Part shown: positions 47,761 through 56,585 of the stretch, in pieces
Layout: every line of letters begins with the position of its first letter
Numbering within the stretch: position 1 is the stretch's first letter
Assembly (NCBI RefSeq): GCF_020524285.1
Contig: NZ_JAIVKX010000002.1
Location: 496,001-560,000 of the forward strand
Origin: Alloyangia pacifica
Lineage (GTDB): Bacteria; Pseudomonadota; Alphaproteobacteria; Rhodobacterales; Rhodobacteraceae
Reading direction: 5' to 3'
DNA: 64,000 nucleotides
The notes under the pieces: model-generated
The model's input: the letters and a program-made list of their open reading frames with translations, nothing else
Told to the model about the DNA's origin: nothing
The model's database searches: none
Program-made: the position numbers and the translations under genes

Positions 47761-47790
47761 TTGACTCGGAATCCGCCTGCCCCCTATGCT
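47761..47790 (+). promoter_or_regulatory. Sigma-70-type promoter of ihfA
   Basis: TTGACT (47761-47766), an 18-bp spacer and TATGCT (47785-47790) lie 27 bp before the ihfA start. Confidence 0.65.
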
Positions 47791-47816
47791 GTAGCGCAAC
47801 CTTGGGAGGCTGCCAA

Positions 47817-48119
47817 ATGAGTGACAAGACATTGACGCGCATGGATCTCAGCGAAGCGGTGTTTCGCGAGGTCGGGCTGTCGCGCAACGAAAGCGCCGAA
47901 CTCGTCGAGTCGGTGCTGCAGCACATGTCCGACGCCCTGGTCCGTGGCGAGCAGGTGAAGATCTCGTCCTTCGGCACCTTCTCGGTGCGCGACAAGGCGG
48001 CGCGCATCGGCCGCAATCCCAAGACCGGCGAAGAGGTTCCGATCCAGCCCCGCCGCGTCCTGACCTTCCGCCCGTCGCACCTGATGAAGGAGCGCGTGGC
48101 CGAGGGCAACAAATCCTGA
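47817..48119 (+). CDS. ihfA: Integration host factor, alpha subunit
   Basis: 100 residues of the HU/IHF fold. IHF-alpha features include [38 protein letters not shown] and [15 protein letters not shown] with the intercalating proline arm ([11 protein letters not shown]). It heterodimerises with IHF-beta and bends DNA at specific sites. GGGAGG lies eight bases before the ATG at 47817; the longer upstream reading frame is rejected because it would run through the promoter. Confidence 0.95.
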   Translation: MSDKTLTRMDLSEAVFREVGLSRNESAELVESVLQHMSDALVRGEQVKISSFGTFSVRDKAARIGRNPKTGEEVPIQPRRVLTFRPSHLMKERVAEGNKS

Positions 48120-48240
48120 TCCGGCACGGTGCCCACCGGGTCCCGGGCCTGACGGCCGGACCTGCGCCCCTGACCGGTCCAAGACATATCTGAAGCCTGC
48201 GCGCCCGTCCGCGGCCCCGCGCAGCAGGGGGTAAGACCGC

Positions 48241-49131
48241 ATGAGCAAGTCGCGCGACGCATTCCGCACCATCTCCGAGGTGGCGGAGCTTCTGGACACG
48301 CCGGCGCATGTGCTGCGCTTCTGGGAAACCAAGTTCAGCCAGGTGAAGCCGGTGAAACGCGCCGGTGGCCGGCGCTACTATCGCCCCAATGACGTCGCCC
48401 TGCTTGCCGGCATCCGCCAGCTCCTGCATGACGATGGGCTGACCATCAAGGGCGTGCAGAAGGTGCTGCGCGAGCAGGGCGTGAAGCATGTCGCCGGCAT
48501 CGCGCCGCCCGCCGAGCTTCTGGAGGACGGCAACGTCTCCGACCAGCGCCCGGTCGACGCCGCAGCGATCCCTGCCGATGACTACATGGCCAGTACCGCC
48601 ATGGTCGAAGACACCGAGCCGGAGCCGCAGGAGAGCGCGACGGTGCTGCCCTTCACCCAAGCCGCGACCACGCCCCAGCCCGAGGCGCGGCCTGTGGCCG
48701 CCGAGAGCGCGCCTGTGCCCACGGATGGCGAGGACGAGACCCCGGTCCTGACCGCCGCCACGGCCCTCTTCCCCGAAATCGAGGATCCCGCGCCGCACGC
48801 CCCAGAACAGGGCGCCCTGTGGGACGAGGATCCCCAGAGCACCGCTGCACCGGCAGAGGAGGCCGCGTCCGAACCGCCTGCCCCCTCGGAACTGCCGGAG
48901 TTCATCACCGAGTCGCTCGAGGAGCGCGCGACAGACAACCATGCCGCCCCCGCGGACCTGCCCGAGCTCCCCGATCTGTCGACCCTGCCCCGGCCCGCAC
49001 CGGGCGCGCTCGCACGGCTGGCGACCCTCGGGTCGATCGACGCCGCGCGGGCCGCGGAACTGGCCCCGCATGTCGCCGCGCTGCGCGACTTTCTCGCCGC
49101 GCGGCAGGGCGCACGGTTGACCCGAGGGTAG
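48241..49131 (+). CDS. MerR-family transcriptional regulator with long acidic C-terminus
   Basis: 296 residues. The first ~85 form a MerR winged helix ([39 protein letters not shown]). The remainder, from about residue 100, is Pro/Ala/Glu-rich and looks disordered except for a short helical end ([20 protein letters not shown]). The typical MerR coiled coil and ligand domain are not evident. It sits between ihfA and tRNA-Pro, a conserved Rhodobacterales arrangement. Target and effector are unknown. Confidence 0.85.
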   Translation: MSKSRDAFRTISEVAELLDTPAHVLRFWETKFSQVKPVKRAGGRRYYRPNDVALLAGIRQLLHDDGLTIKGVQKVLREQGVKHVAGIAPPAELLEDGNVSDQRPVDAAAIPADDYMASTAMVEDTEPEPQESATVLPFTQAATTPQPEARPVAAESAPVPTDGEDETPVLTAATALFPEIEDPAPHAPEQGALWDEDPQSTAAPAEEAASEPPAPSELPEFITESLEERATDNHAAPADLPELPDLSTLPRPAPGALARLATLGSIDAARAAELAPHVAALRDFLAARQGARLTRG

Positions 49132-49199
49132 CGGTGAAAAAACTTTCATCTTTGGGGTTGTGCGTGCTGCGAAAACCAGTATGAAACGGCCTCACAAGT

Positions 49200-49276
49200 C
49201 GGGCTATAGCGCAGCCTGGTAGCGCGTCCGTCTGGGGGACGGAAGGTCGCAGGTTCGAGTCCTGCTAGCCCGACCA
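49200..49276 (+). tRNA. tRNA-Pro (anticodon GGG)
   Basis: 77 nt with encoded CCA. The acceptor stem is CGGGCTA/TAGCCCG. The anticodon loop CTGGGGG on stem TCCGT/ACGGA gives GGG. The T-arm contains GGTTCGAGTCC. No integrase or repeated tRNA end is seen downstream. Confidence 0.96.
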
Positions 49277-49539
49277 AATTCTCCCCACCGCCGTTTCTGA
49301 CTTGTCCGCCTCCGCCCGGGGGCGAGGAAACGGCCCCGCCAACCCGCTGGCGGTAAAGCGGAATTCCCGAACATTCAGCGACCTCCCGGCTCCGAGCGCC
49401 AGGCGTCACCTGCCGCGCCGCTCCAGCGTCACCTGCAGCGCACAGCCCGCGCGCAAGGCATGCGGCACGCCGCATTCCTCGTTCCCTTCGCCCCCGCCGC
49501 TTGCTAAGCACGATCAACGCAATACAGGGGATCGTGACG

Positions 49540-50616
49540 ATGACAGGGGTGCTCGCCAGCCAGCAGATTTCGGCGCTCGTGGAGCGCGGAGCGATCCACA
49601 TTCAGGCGCCCCTCGTCGACGGGCAAATCCAGCCCGCGAGCCTCGATCTGCGGCTCGGCACCGAGGCGATCCGGGTGCGCGCCTCCTTCCTCGCCGGCGA
49701 GGGCCGGACCTTGGCCTCGCGGCTCGAGGAATTCGAGATGCACCGCGTCGATCTGACCGAGGGCGCCGTGCTCGAGAAGGGCTGCGTCTACGTGGTGCCA
49801 CTGCTCGAAAGCCTCGACCTGCCCGATGACCTGACCGCTGTCGCCAATGCCAAGAGCTCGACCGGCCGGCTCGACCTGCTGACCCGCACCATCACCGACG
49901 GCGGCACCGAGTTCGACCGGATCGCCGCGGGCTACAGCGGCCCGCTCTACGCAGAAATTTGCCCCCGCTCCTTCTCAGTGCTGGCGCGCACGGGCATGCG
50001 GCTCAACCAGATTCGCTTCCGCCGCGGCCAGTCGGTGCTGACCGACGCCGAGCTGACCGAGCTGCACGCCTCCGAAACCCTCGTCACCGGCGGGCCGGCG
50101 GTGATCAGCGAGGGGCTCGGCTTCTCGGTCGACCTGCGCCCCGAGGGTACCGACCTGGTGGGCTGGCGCGCCAAGCCGCACACCGGGGTGATCGACCTCG
50201 ACCGCATCGGCCATTACGATCCCGCCGAGTTCTGGGATCCTCTGCATGCCTCGCGCGGGCAGCTGATCCTCGATCCCGACGCCTTCTACATCCTGGTGAG
50301 CCGCGAGGCGGTGCATATCCCGCCGCGCTTCGCCGCCGAGATGGCCCCCTATCTCGCCATGGTGGGCGAGTTCCGCGTGCATTACGCCGGCTTTTTCGAT
50401 CCAGGCTTCGGCCATTCCGCCGCCGGTGGCACCGGCTCGCGCGGGGTGCTCGAGGTGCGCTGCCACGAGGCGCCGTTTGTGCTGGAGCACGGGCAGATCG
50501 TCGGGCGGCTGGTCTACGAACGCATGGACGAAACCCCGGCGCAGCTTTACGGCGCGGGCATTGCCTCGAACTACCAGGGCCAGGGGCTGAAACTCTCCAA
50601 GCACTTCCGCGGCTGA
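49540..50616 (+). CDS. 2'-Deoxycytidine 5'-triphosphate deaminase, long two-module form
   Basis: 358 residues, about twice the length of classical Dcd. The N-terminal module has ANAKSSTGRLDLLTRTITDG and IAAGYSGPLYAEICPRSFSV, matching the Dcd/dUTPase active-site order. The second half (PEFWDP-like region, then FILVSREAVHIPPRFAAEMA and FVLEHGQIVGRLVYERM) repeats the same beta-barrel logic. Alphaproteobacteria carry this form in place of the short trimeric enzyme. It deaminates dCTP to dUTP for thymidylate supply. The ATG at 49540 (MTGVLASQQI) follows AGGGG; 49501 is an alternative. Confidence 0.85.
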   Translation: MTGVLASQQISALVERGAIHIQAPLVDGQIQPASLDLRLGTEAIRVRASFLAGEGRTLASRLEEFEMHRVDLTEGAVLEKGCVYVVPLLESLDLPDDLTAVANAKSSTGRLDLLTRTITDGGTEFDRIAAGYSGPLYAEICPRSFSVLARTGMRLNQIRFRRGQSVLTDAELTELHASETLVTGGPAVISEGLGFSVDLRPEGTDLVGWRAKPHTGVIDLDRIGHYDPAEFWDPLHASRGQLILDPDAFYILVSREAVHIPPRFAAEMAPYLAMVGEFRVHYAGFFDPGFGHSAAGGTGSRGVLEVRCHEAPFVLEHGQIVGRLVYERMDETPAQLYGAGIASNYQGQGLKLSKHFRG

Positions 50617-50633
50617 GCGTCATCTGTGACGAT

Positions 50634-51965
50634 TCACGCCGCCGCGCAGAGCACCACGCCGCGGTCACCCTCTGCCTGCGCAGTGCGCAACGCCTTGCGC
50701 GCGCGGACAATCGACGGCGCCGGATCCGCATCGCCACGCCGGGCCATGACCGCCGCGGCCAACAGGCGGATGCGCCGCATGTCCTGCTCCGGATCGCGCA
50801 GCTCGCCCACCGTGGCGCACAGCTGCGCCGCGCGCTCCCCCAACGATTCCAGCGAGCAGCCCCGCGCCATCAGGAGCAGGCTCAGGTCTTCCTCTCGGCA
50901 GAGCAGCTCCTCGGGTGACAGCGCGCGCTGCAGGGCGGCGGAGACGCGCCGCAGCATCCGTTCCGCCGCCTCGGAACCGCTGTGCCGCGCGACCTCGGCA
51001 ATCCCCTCGATCTCGATCAGGATCAGCCCGTGGCTCATGATCGGCCCGAAGGTGGCGCTGTAGAGTTCTGCGGAGGCGCGCCAGCGCATGCCGGTCGAGG
51101 GATCGCGCAGCGCCGCGTTGTAGAGCCGCCATTCCGTCAGCCGCAGCCGGGTCGCGCTGGCATCGTATTTCATCCCGAGAAAGAGGATCACCGCCAGCAT
51201 GGTCAGAGCATCCAACGCCATGACCGCCACGCTGGAGGTCGCAAGCCAGGGCTCGGGGATGAAGCGCGCCGCGACGGCCTGCAGCGCCACCAGTGCCAGC
51301 CATGCCAACAGGATCCCACGCACCACCCGGCCCGACCCCGAGTCGCTAACCAGCGGGCGCAGCAGGCTTCGGCGGGCGTGGCGCGCGACATTTGCGATGC
51401 CGAGCGCGAGCAGCATGGCCGAGGTCGACAGCGACATCTCGCCAAACAGCAGCCGCGCGTCGTTGAGATAGCCGATGGCCGCGACAAAGGGCAGCCCGAG
51501 CGCCATGAGCGACTGGCCGAAGGAGGACTTGGGGAGCCGCCGGTAGCACAGCTGGCCACCGGCGAGCAGCACGAAGGAGGCCGCCGTATTGCCGCCCATG
51601 CGCCCGGCGCCGACGTCCAGCCCGGCCCAATAGCCCAGCCCGGTCAAGCCGCAGACCGCGATCACCAGCAGCCAGACGAGCGTCTCGCGCGGATCGGAGC
51701 GCTGCAGCGGCCTCTGCAGCAGCGTGGCGGCAAGCGCGCAGGCCCCGGCGAGCAGCGTCGGAAGCGACAGCGCGCTTTGCCCGCTCGGCGCATAGAGCCG
51801 CGAGATGCCGTAGATATGCCCCTCTGCCGCGATCAACAGCACGGCCCCGGCCAGGACCAGGCAGACCTTTCGCGTCCAGGCGAGCGGCCGGAGACTGGGA
51901 TGCGCCGGGCTCAGGAAGACCCCGTCACGGGCCTCGAGCGCATGAAAGCTTGGGCTGTGGTCCAA
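50634..51965 (-). CDS. Membrane protein with degenerate GGDEF-like domain
   Basis: 443 residues if started at the TTG at 51965, eight bases after GGAGG; a GTG at 51974 or an ATG at 52121 would extend it. About eight hydrophobic segments fill residues ~25-270 (for example VCLVLAGAVLLIAAEGHIYG and LLGIANVARHA-like stretches). The C-terminal ~150 residues follow a diguanylate-cyclase pattern (YNAALRDPSTGMRWRASAEL, HGLILIEIEGIAEVARHSG), but the GG(D/E)EF loop is replaced by LLCREEDLSLLLM. It is therefore probably catalytically inactive and may sense or bind a nucleotide instead. It converges on the dCTP deaminase gene. Confidence 0.65.
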   Translation of the reverse strand: MDHSPSFHALEARDGVFLSPAHPSLRPLAWTRKVCLVLAGAVLLIAAEGHIYGISRLYAPSGQSALSLPTLLAGACALAATLLQRPLQRSDPRETLVWLLVIAVCGLTGLGYWAGLDVGAGRMGGNTAASFVLLAGGQLCYRRLPKSSFGQSLMALGLPFVAAIGYLNDARLLFGEMSLSTSAMLLALGIANVARHARRSLLRPLVSDSGSGRVVRGILLAWLALVALQAVAARFIPEPWLATSSVAVMALDALTMLAVILFLGMKYDASATRLRLTEWRLYNAALRDPSTGMRWRASAELYSATFGPIMSHGLILIEIEGIAEVARHSGSEAAERMLRRVSAALQRALSPEELLCREEDLSLLLMARGCSLESLGERAAQLCATVGELRDPEQDMRRIRLLAAAVMARRGDADPAPSIVRARKALRTAQAEGDRGVVLCAAA

Positions 51966-52355
51966 GGTGCTCACCTCCGGCAAATCGGGTTCCGAAGGTC
52001 GAGGCTGACACAGGCGGGTTAATCCCAGGACAAGTACCGGAGCGATCTCCCGCGGCCTTGGCTCCGAGATGCGGAAAATTTTCAGAGCATCCACGCGAAG
52101 CGCAGCGCCATCGGGCGGCAAATATGGAAGCCTGACTTACGCATTCGGAAACGGCGTGGGCGAATTAACGCCGGGCCTGCCGACTAGGTTCCGCGCCCCA
52201 ACACCAGGTAGCGGATATTCGCGCAAATACCTTAAAATCAATAACTTCTGCATGTTTTTTCAGTCACCCTGGGAACGTCTTCGCAGCAGGGCGGGTTGGA
52301 GGTCCACAAGGCGGCACCGCAGCGTGCCCTGCCAAGAACCTGAAAGGACACGAAC
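51966..52355. other. 390-bp gene-free region
   Basis: This divergent region lies between the GGDEF-like gene and the SH3 protein gene. It contains an AT-rich patch (about 52218-52262, with CCTTAAAATCAATAAC and a T6 run) that may hold the promoter of the SH3 gene. I see no RNA gene, repeat or conserved ORF. Confidence 0.4.
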
Positions 52356-53021
52356 ATGAACACCAAGAAAACGCTCCTGCTCTCGCTTCCCCTTGTCGGT
52401 CTTGCCGCGGCCCCCGTCTCCGCCGCCATGAGCGCCTCGGCGACCACCGAACTGAACCTGCGTTCGGGCCCGGGCCCGCAGTACGAAATCCAGAACGTCA
52501 TCCCCTCGACCGCCAAGGTCGACGTCGAAGGCTGCCTGGCCGACGCTGAATGGTGCGAAGTGAGCTACGAGGGCGTGTCGGGCTGGGCCTATTCCGCCTA
52601 TCTGACCACCCCGGTCGAGGAAGAGCCCGTCGTGCTCTACGAGAACCGCGAGCGTCTCGAGGTGAACACCGTGACCTATGACGACACCAGCAATGCCGCC
52701 GCCGGTGCCGGCGTGGGCGGTGCCTGGGGCGCAGCCGTGGGCTCGCTGATCGTCGGTGGCCCGGCCGCCGTGGCCGCAGGCGCGGTGATCGGTGCCGTCG
52801 CCGGTGCCGCCAACAACGTCGAGGAAAAGACCGTGACCTACGTCGAGTCGAATCCGGTCGAGCCGGTCTATCTCGACGGTGAAATCGCCGTGGGTGCAGG
52901 CATCCCGCAGGAAATCGAGGTCTACGAGGTTCCGGAAAGCGACTACGCCTACCTGAACGTGAACCAGCAGCCGGTGGTGATCGACCCCGAGACCCGCCGC
53001 ATCGTGAAGATCGTGCGCTAA
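52356..53021 (+). CDS. Exported SH3-domain protein with glycine zipper and DUF1236-like end
   Basis: 221 residues. The signal peptide is MNTKKTLLLSLPLVGLAAAP with cleavage near VSAA. Residues ~25-85 form a bacterial SH3_3 domain (ATTELNLRSGPGPQYEIQNV, then GWAYSAYL). Residues ~112-148 are a glycine-zipper segment (AGAGVGGAWGAAVGSLIVGG) likely to insert in or associate with a membrane. The end (QQPVVIDPETRRIVKIVR) is DUF1236-like. It may bind cell-wall peptides. A strong terminator shared with the convergent scpB follows. Confidence 0.83.
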   Translation: MNTKKTLLLSLPLVGLAAAPVSAAMSASATTELNLRSGPGPQYEIQNVIPSTAKVDVEGCLADAEWCEVSYEGVSGWAYSAYLTTPVEEEPVVLYENRERLEVNTVTYDDTSNAAAGAGVGGAWGAAVGSLIVGGPAAVAAGAVIGAVAGAANNVEEKTVTYVESNPVEPVYLDGEIAVGAGIPQEIEVYEVPESDYAYLNVNQQPVVIDPETRRIVKIVR

Positions 53022-53039
53022 TTGTCTTTCATGTTAACG

Positions 53040-53068
53040 AAAAGGCCCCGCTAATGCGGGGCCTTTTT
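53040..53068. terminator. Bidirectional terminator between SH3 protein gene and scpB
   Basis: An 11-bp stem (53041-53051 with 53056-53066) with loop TAAT and T5 on the plus side and A4 on the other, so it works in both directions. Confidence 0.88.
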
Positions 53069-53082
53069 GCGTTCAGAGGGGT

Positions 53083-53769
53083 TCAATCCTCGAAAAGCTC
53101 GGACTGGCCGGGGGCTTCCTCCTCTTCCTCCGGCTCACGCTCAGGCAGCGGCACGACGCCCGGCGGCGGGCGGTTGTCCAGCAGACCCGCGGCGCGCAGT
53201 TCCTTGAGGCCCGGCAGGTCGCGGGCGCTCTCGAGGCCGAAGTGGTCGAGGAATTCCTCGGTCACCACGAAGGTCACCGGGCGGCCCGGGGTCATCTTGC
53301 GGCGGCCGAAGCGGATCCATTCCATCTCGAGCAACTGGTCGACGGTGCCGCGCGACACGCTGACGCCGCGGATTTCCTCGATCTCGGCGCGGGTCACCGG
53401 CTGGTGGTAGGCGATGATCGCCAGCGTCTCGATCGCGGCGCGCGAGAGCTTGCGCGTCTCCACCGTCTCCTTCTGCATCAGGAAGCCGAGGTCGGGCGCG
53501 GTGCGGATCGCCCAGGCATCGCCGACCCGCACCACGTGAACGCCGCGGCCCTCGTAGCGCTTGCGCAGGTAGGCCAGCGCCTCGGCAGGATCGCAGCCAT
53601 GCGGCATGCGGTCTTCCAGCTCGCGCACGGTCACCGGCTCGGCGGAGGCGAAGAGGATGGCCTCGACCATGCGCTCCTGGTCGCCCATGGGCGGCGCTTC
53701 GAACAGGCTCTCGGTGTCGTCCTGCGCCGCGCGCCGTTCGGCGCGGCTCAGCTCTGTCTCGTCACTCAC
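53083..53769 (-). CDS. scpB: Segregation and condensation protein B
   Basis: 228 residues with tandem winged helices: VEAILFASAEPVTVRELEDR, then AAIETLAIIAYHQPVTRAEI and EEIRGVSVSRGTVDQLLEME. ScpB joins ScpA and SMC in the condensin that compacts and segregates the chromosome. It overlaps the end of scpA by 8 bp. The C-terminal ~30 residues are Pro/Glu-rich. In many Rhodobacterales, as I recall, tat genes follow scpB; here a convergent SH3 gene does. Confidence 0.95.
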   Translation of the reverse strand: MSDETELSRAERRAAQDDTESLFEAPPMGDQERMVEAILFASAEPVTVRELEDRMPHGCDPAEALAYLRKRYEGRGVHVVRVGDAWAIRTAPDLGFLMQKETVETRKLSRAAIETLAIIAYHQPVTRAEIEEIRGVSVSRGTVDQLLEMEWIRFGRRKMTPGRPVTFVVTEEFLDHFGLESARDLPGLKELRAAGLLDNRPPPGVVPLPEREPEEEEEAPGQSELFED

Positions 53770-54559
53770 GCGGTGTCTCTCTCTTGCGCAGCTCGATGGG
53801 CGCGAAGGTGTCAGTCTGGCGGATCTCGGCGTGGCCTTCCTTTACCAGCTCGAGCGAGGCGGCAAAGGTCGCGGCGGTGGCCGAGCGCCAGCGCTGCGGA
53901 TCGCCGGACCAGCCGTCGGGCATCCAGCGGGAAATGTCGGTCCAATCCCCGGCGAAGCCGATCATCCCGCGCATCCGGTCGAGTGCCTGCTCCATGGTGA
54001 AGACGTCGTGGCGGTCCATCACGAAGGGGCGGAAGTCGTCGCGGGTGCGGGTGCGGGCGTAGCCCTGCATCAGGTCGAGCAGCGAGGCGGTGTATTTCAC
54101 CTTCCGCACGCGCTGCATGTCCTCGGGGACACCGCGGGCAAAGAAGTCGCGGCCCAGCCGGTCGCGCGCCATCAGCCGCGCCGCCACGTCGCGCATCGCC
54201 TGCAGCCGGTGCAGCTGGAACGCCAGGTGCGCCGCCAGCTCCTCGCCCGAGGGCCCCTCTTCGGTGGGATCGGGCGGCAGCAGCAGGCGCGATTTCAGGA
54301 AGGCAAGCCAGGCGGCCATGACGAGGTAATCGGCGGCGAGCTCGATGCGCAGCTCCTTGGCCTTCTCGACGAAGCCGAGATACTGCCGCGCCAGCTCGAG
54401 GATCGAGACCTTGCGCAGGTCGACCTTCTGGGTGCGCGACAGCGACAGCAAAAGATCGAGCGGCCCCTCGTAGCCCTCGACGTCGACGATAAGCGCCTCG
54501 GCCGCAAGGCGGTCGGCGACGCTGAGCGTCTCGAACTCCAGTTGCGCATCGTCCTGCAT
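53762..54559 (-). CDS. scpA: Segregation and condensation protein A
   Basis: 265 residues. The family start VDVEGYEGPLDLLLSLSRTQ KV (kleisin N-domain) and LADYLVMAAWLAFLKSRLLL-like helix are present, with a C-terminal winged helix around FAASLELVKEGHAEIRQTD. It bridges the SMC heads and recruits ScpB. The gene lies 6 bp after nagZ and overlaps scpB, so it is within one operon. Confidence 0.95.
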   Translation of the reverse strand: MQDDAQLEFETLSVADRLAAEALIVDVEGYEGPLDLLLSLSRTQKVDLRKVSILELARQYLGFVEKAKELRIELAADYLVMAAWLAFLKSRLLLPPDPTEEGPSGEELAAHLAFQLHRLQAMRDVAARLMARDRLGRDFFARGVPEDMQRVRKVKYTASLLDLMQGYARTRTRDDFRPFVMDRHDVFTMEQALDRMRGMIGFAGDWTDISRWMPDGWSGDPQRWRSATAATFAASLELVKEGHAEIRQTDTFAPIELRKRETPRE

Positions 54560-54565
54560 CGGTGA

Positions 54566-55567
54566 TCAGCGGGGTCCGGCCAGCAAGGCCTCATGCTCCG
54601 CCCTGAGCGCCGCCATGTCAATCTCGGCGGGGACGGTGCGGGCGCTGAGCGCCGCCTCGGCGCGCGCCTGCGCCGCCTCGGTCATCCGGCCCGCGGCCGC
54701 GACCACCGGCACCATGTCTTCCATCTTGCCGTTGCAGTGCAGCACCACGTCGCAGCCCGCGGCCACCGTGGCCGCGCTGCGCTCGCCGATGCTGCCCGAA
54801 AGCGCCTCCATCGACAGGTCATCGCTCATCAGCAGGCCTTGGAAGCCGATGTTCTCGCGGATCAGCGCGATCATCTCGGGATCGACGGTGGCGGGACGGG
54901 TGTTCAGCCCCTCGTAGACCAGATGCGCGGTCATCGCGAGGGGCAGCTCGGCAAAGGGCCGGAAGGCGGCGAAGTCGATGTCCTCGAGTTCCTCGCGCGG
55001 CGCAGAGACCCGCGGCAGGTCCTTGTGGCTGTCGAGCTGCGCGAGCCCATGGCCCGGCAGGTGTTTCATCACCGGCAGCACGCCGCCGTCGCTGAGCCCC
55101 TTGACCACCGCCTGGCCCATCTCGATCACCTGATCAACGCTCTCGGCATAGCAGCGGTTCCGCAGGAAGGCATGTGTGCCCGGGCGCGCGACGTCGAGCA
55201 TCGGGGCGCAGTTGCCGTCGATGCCCACCGCCAGCAGCTCGGCGGCGATGATCCGGAACCGCAGCTCCATGGCGCGGGCGGCGTGCGCCCCGGCCTGCGC
55301 CACCTCGTCGAGCGGCGGCAGGAACTCGGTGGCCAGCGGGGCGCGCAGGCGCTGCACCCGGCCGCCCTCCTGGTCGGTGAAGACCGGGGCGTGCCAGCCA
55401 ACGGCGGCGCGCAGCTCCGAGGTCAGCGCCCGCAGTTGCTCGGCGCTCTCGACGTTGCGGGCAAACAGGATGAAGCCGAAGGGGTTGGCCTCGGCAAAGA
55501 AGCGTTTCTCGGCGGCGCTCAGGGTCAGACCGAGCGGCGCGAGGATGGTGGCTCCGAAGCGGCTCAT
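54566..55567 (-). CDS. nagZ: Beta-N-acetylhexosaminidase
   Basis: 333 residues, glycoside hydrolase family 3. Key motifs are GFILFARNVES, FTDQEGGRVQRLRAP, the conserved loop VMKHLPGHGLAQLDSHKDLP and the catalytic aspartate in GLLMSDDLSMEAL. It removes N-acetylglucosamine from anhydromuropeptides in the cytoplasm during cell-wall recycling, feeding the pathway that AnmK (36076) completes. Its ATG overlaps the stop of the SPOR gene (ATGA). Confidence 0.95.
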   Translation of the reverse strand: MSRFGATILAPLGLTLSAAEKRFFAEANPFGFILFARNVESAEQLRALTSELRAAVGWHAPVFTDQEGGRVQRLRAPLATEFLPPLDEVAQAGAHAARAMELRFRIIAAELLAVGIDGNCAPMLDVARPGTHAFLRNRCYAESVDQVIEMGQAVVKGLSDGGVLPVMKHLPGHGLAQLDSHKDLPRVSAPREELEDIDFAAFRPFAELPLAMTAHLVYEGLNTRPATVDPEMIALIRENIGFQGLLMSDDLSMEALSGSIGERSAATVAAGCDVVLHCNGKMEDMVPVVAAAGRMTEAAQARAEAALSARTVPAEIDMAALRAEHEALLAGPR

Positions 55568-56499
55568 CGCGTGGTCACCGGGATGCAGTCGGCATTCTCG
55601 GCGACGAAGGCGGCGCAGAAGCGGCGCGCGTCGGCAAGGTCGGTGAAGCCCGCGGCGCGCAGCCGGTAGAAGGTGCGCCCGCCGGAGCTGGCGCGCTCGA
55701 TCACCCGGTCCTTGCCGTCCATGAACTCGCCGAAGCGGGCGCTGAAGCGCTCCCACTCCTGCCGTGCAACATCTTCACTGGCATAGGCACCGAGCTGCGC
55801 GAGGCGGGTGCCGGCGGGCAGCGTCTCGGCGTTGATCTCTTCGGGGCCGGTCGGTTCGGGTGCCGCGGGCGCCAGCGAGACCGGCTGATTCAGCAGATCG
55901 CCGGGGCGGGTCTCGGGGCGGCGCGAACGGATCAGCGCGCCCGCGGGGGCGGCGCCGGTGACGCTGGCGACAAGCTCGCCCTCGCCATCCTCGGGGCCGA
56001 GATCGCTCAGCGGGCGGGCATTGGCGGCGATCTGGTCGGCCAGGGCTTGGATCGGATCGTCCTCGGCGTCGGGGTCGAACGCGGCCCCGGCATCGTCGCC
56101 GGAGAGCGCAGCCTGGGCCACCTCGGCCTGGCGCTCACGCAGCGAGGCGAGGCGGTCCTGCGGCATGTCCTCGTCGGAGAGGCCAATGCCCTGCGGTGCC
56201 AGCAGCAACCGGTCGGCGCCGGGCTCGGCAAGGCCGGTGCCCGCGACGGCGTTCACCGAGAGGCCGATGTGATCGGCGGTCGAGCCGCCCGGGTCCTCGG
56301 GGGCGACCCGCATCGGGCCGTCCATCGCCTGCACCACGGGGATGCCGTTCACGTCGCGCATGAGAAGCTCGTAGCCCCACATCCCGACGCCGACGACCAG
56401 CGCAAGCGACACCGCTGCGCCGGCCCAATTCGCCAGGGATGCTGCTCTCCGCCCGGTCGGGGCCGGTGCTTCCGGCCCGTCGTAGGGGTAATCCGCCAT
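55564..56499 (-). CDS. SPOR-domain membrane protein
   Basis: 311 residues from the ATG at 56499 (GAGG five bases upstream). A short cytoplasmic N-terminus precedes one membrane segment (WAGAAVSLALVVGVGMWGYE, ~28-47). A long Pro/Asp/Ala-rich periplasmic linker follows, then a C-terminal SPOR domain (TRLAQLGAYASEDVARQEWE, FYRLRAAGFTDLADARRFCA). SPOR domains bind denuded septal glycan strands, so it likely acts at the division site. Its place between argS and nagZ is standard for the group. Confidence 0.9.
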   Translation of the reverse strand: MADYPYDGPEAPAPTGRRAASLANWAGAAVSLALVVGVGMWGYELLMRDVNGIPVVQAMDGPMRVAPEDPGGSTADHIGLSVNAVAGTGLAEPGADRLLLAPQGIGLSDEDMPQDRLASLRERQAEVAQAALSGDDAGAAFDPDAEDDPIQALADQIAANARPLSDLGPEDGEGELVASVTGAAPAGALIRSRRPETRPGDLLNQPVSLAPAAPEPTGPEEINAETLPAGTRLAQLGAYASEDVARQEWERFSARFGEFMDGKDRVIERASSGGRTFYRLRAAGFTDLADARRFCAAFVAENADCIPVTTR

Positions 56500-56585
56500 G
56501 TTTGCCTCGGTCTGCCTGTCGGACCGGCACGGGAGATCCCCGCCGGCCATCTTGCTCTGCTCAGTCGCCCCGAGGCGCCTTGGGA

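Noticed and set aside
48340-49131. Frameshifted or corrupted C-terminus of the MerR regulator
   Set aside because: The long Pro/Ala/Glu tail stays in one frame and ends in an amphipathic helix; such tails occur in this regulator type, so no break is needed.
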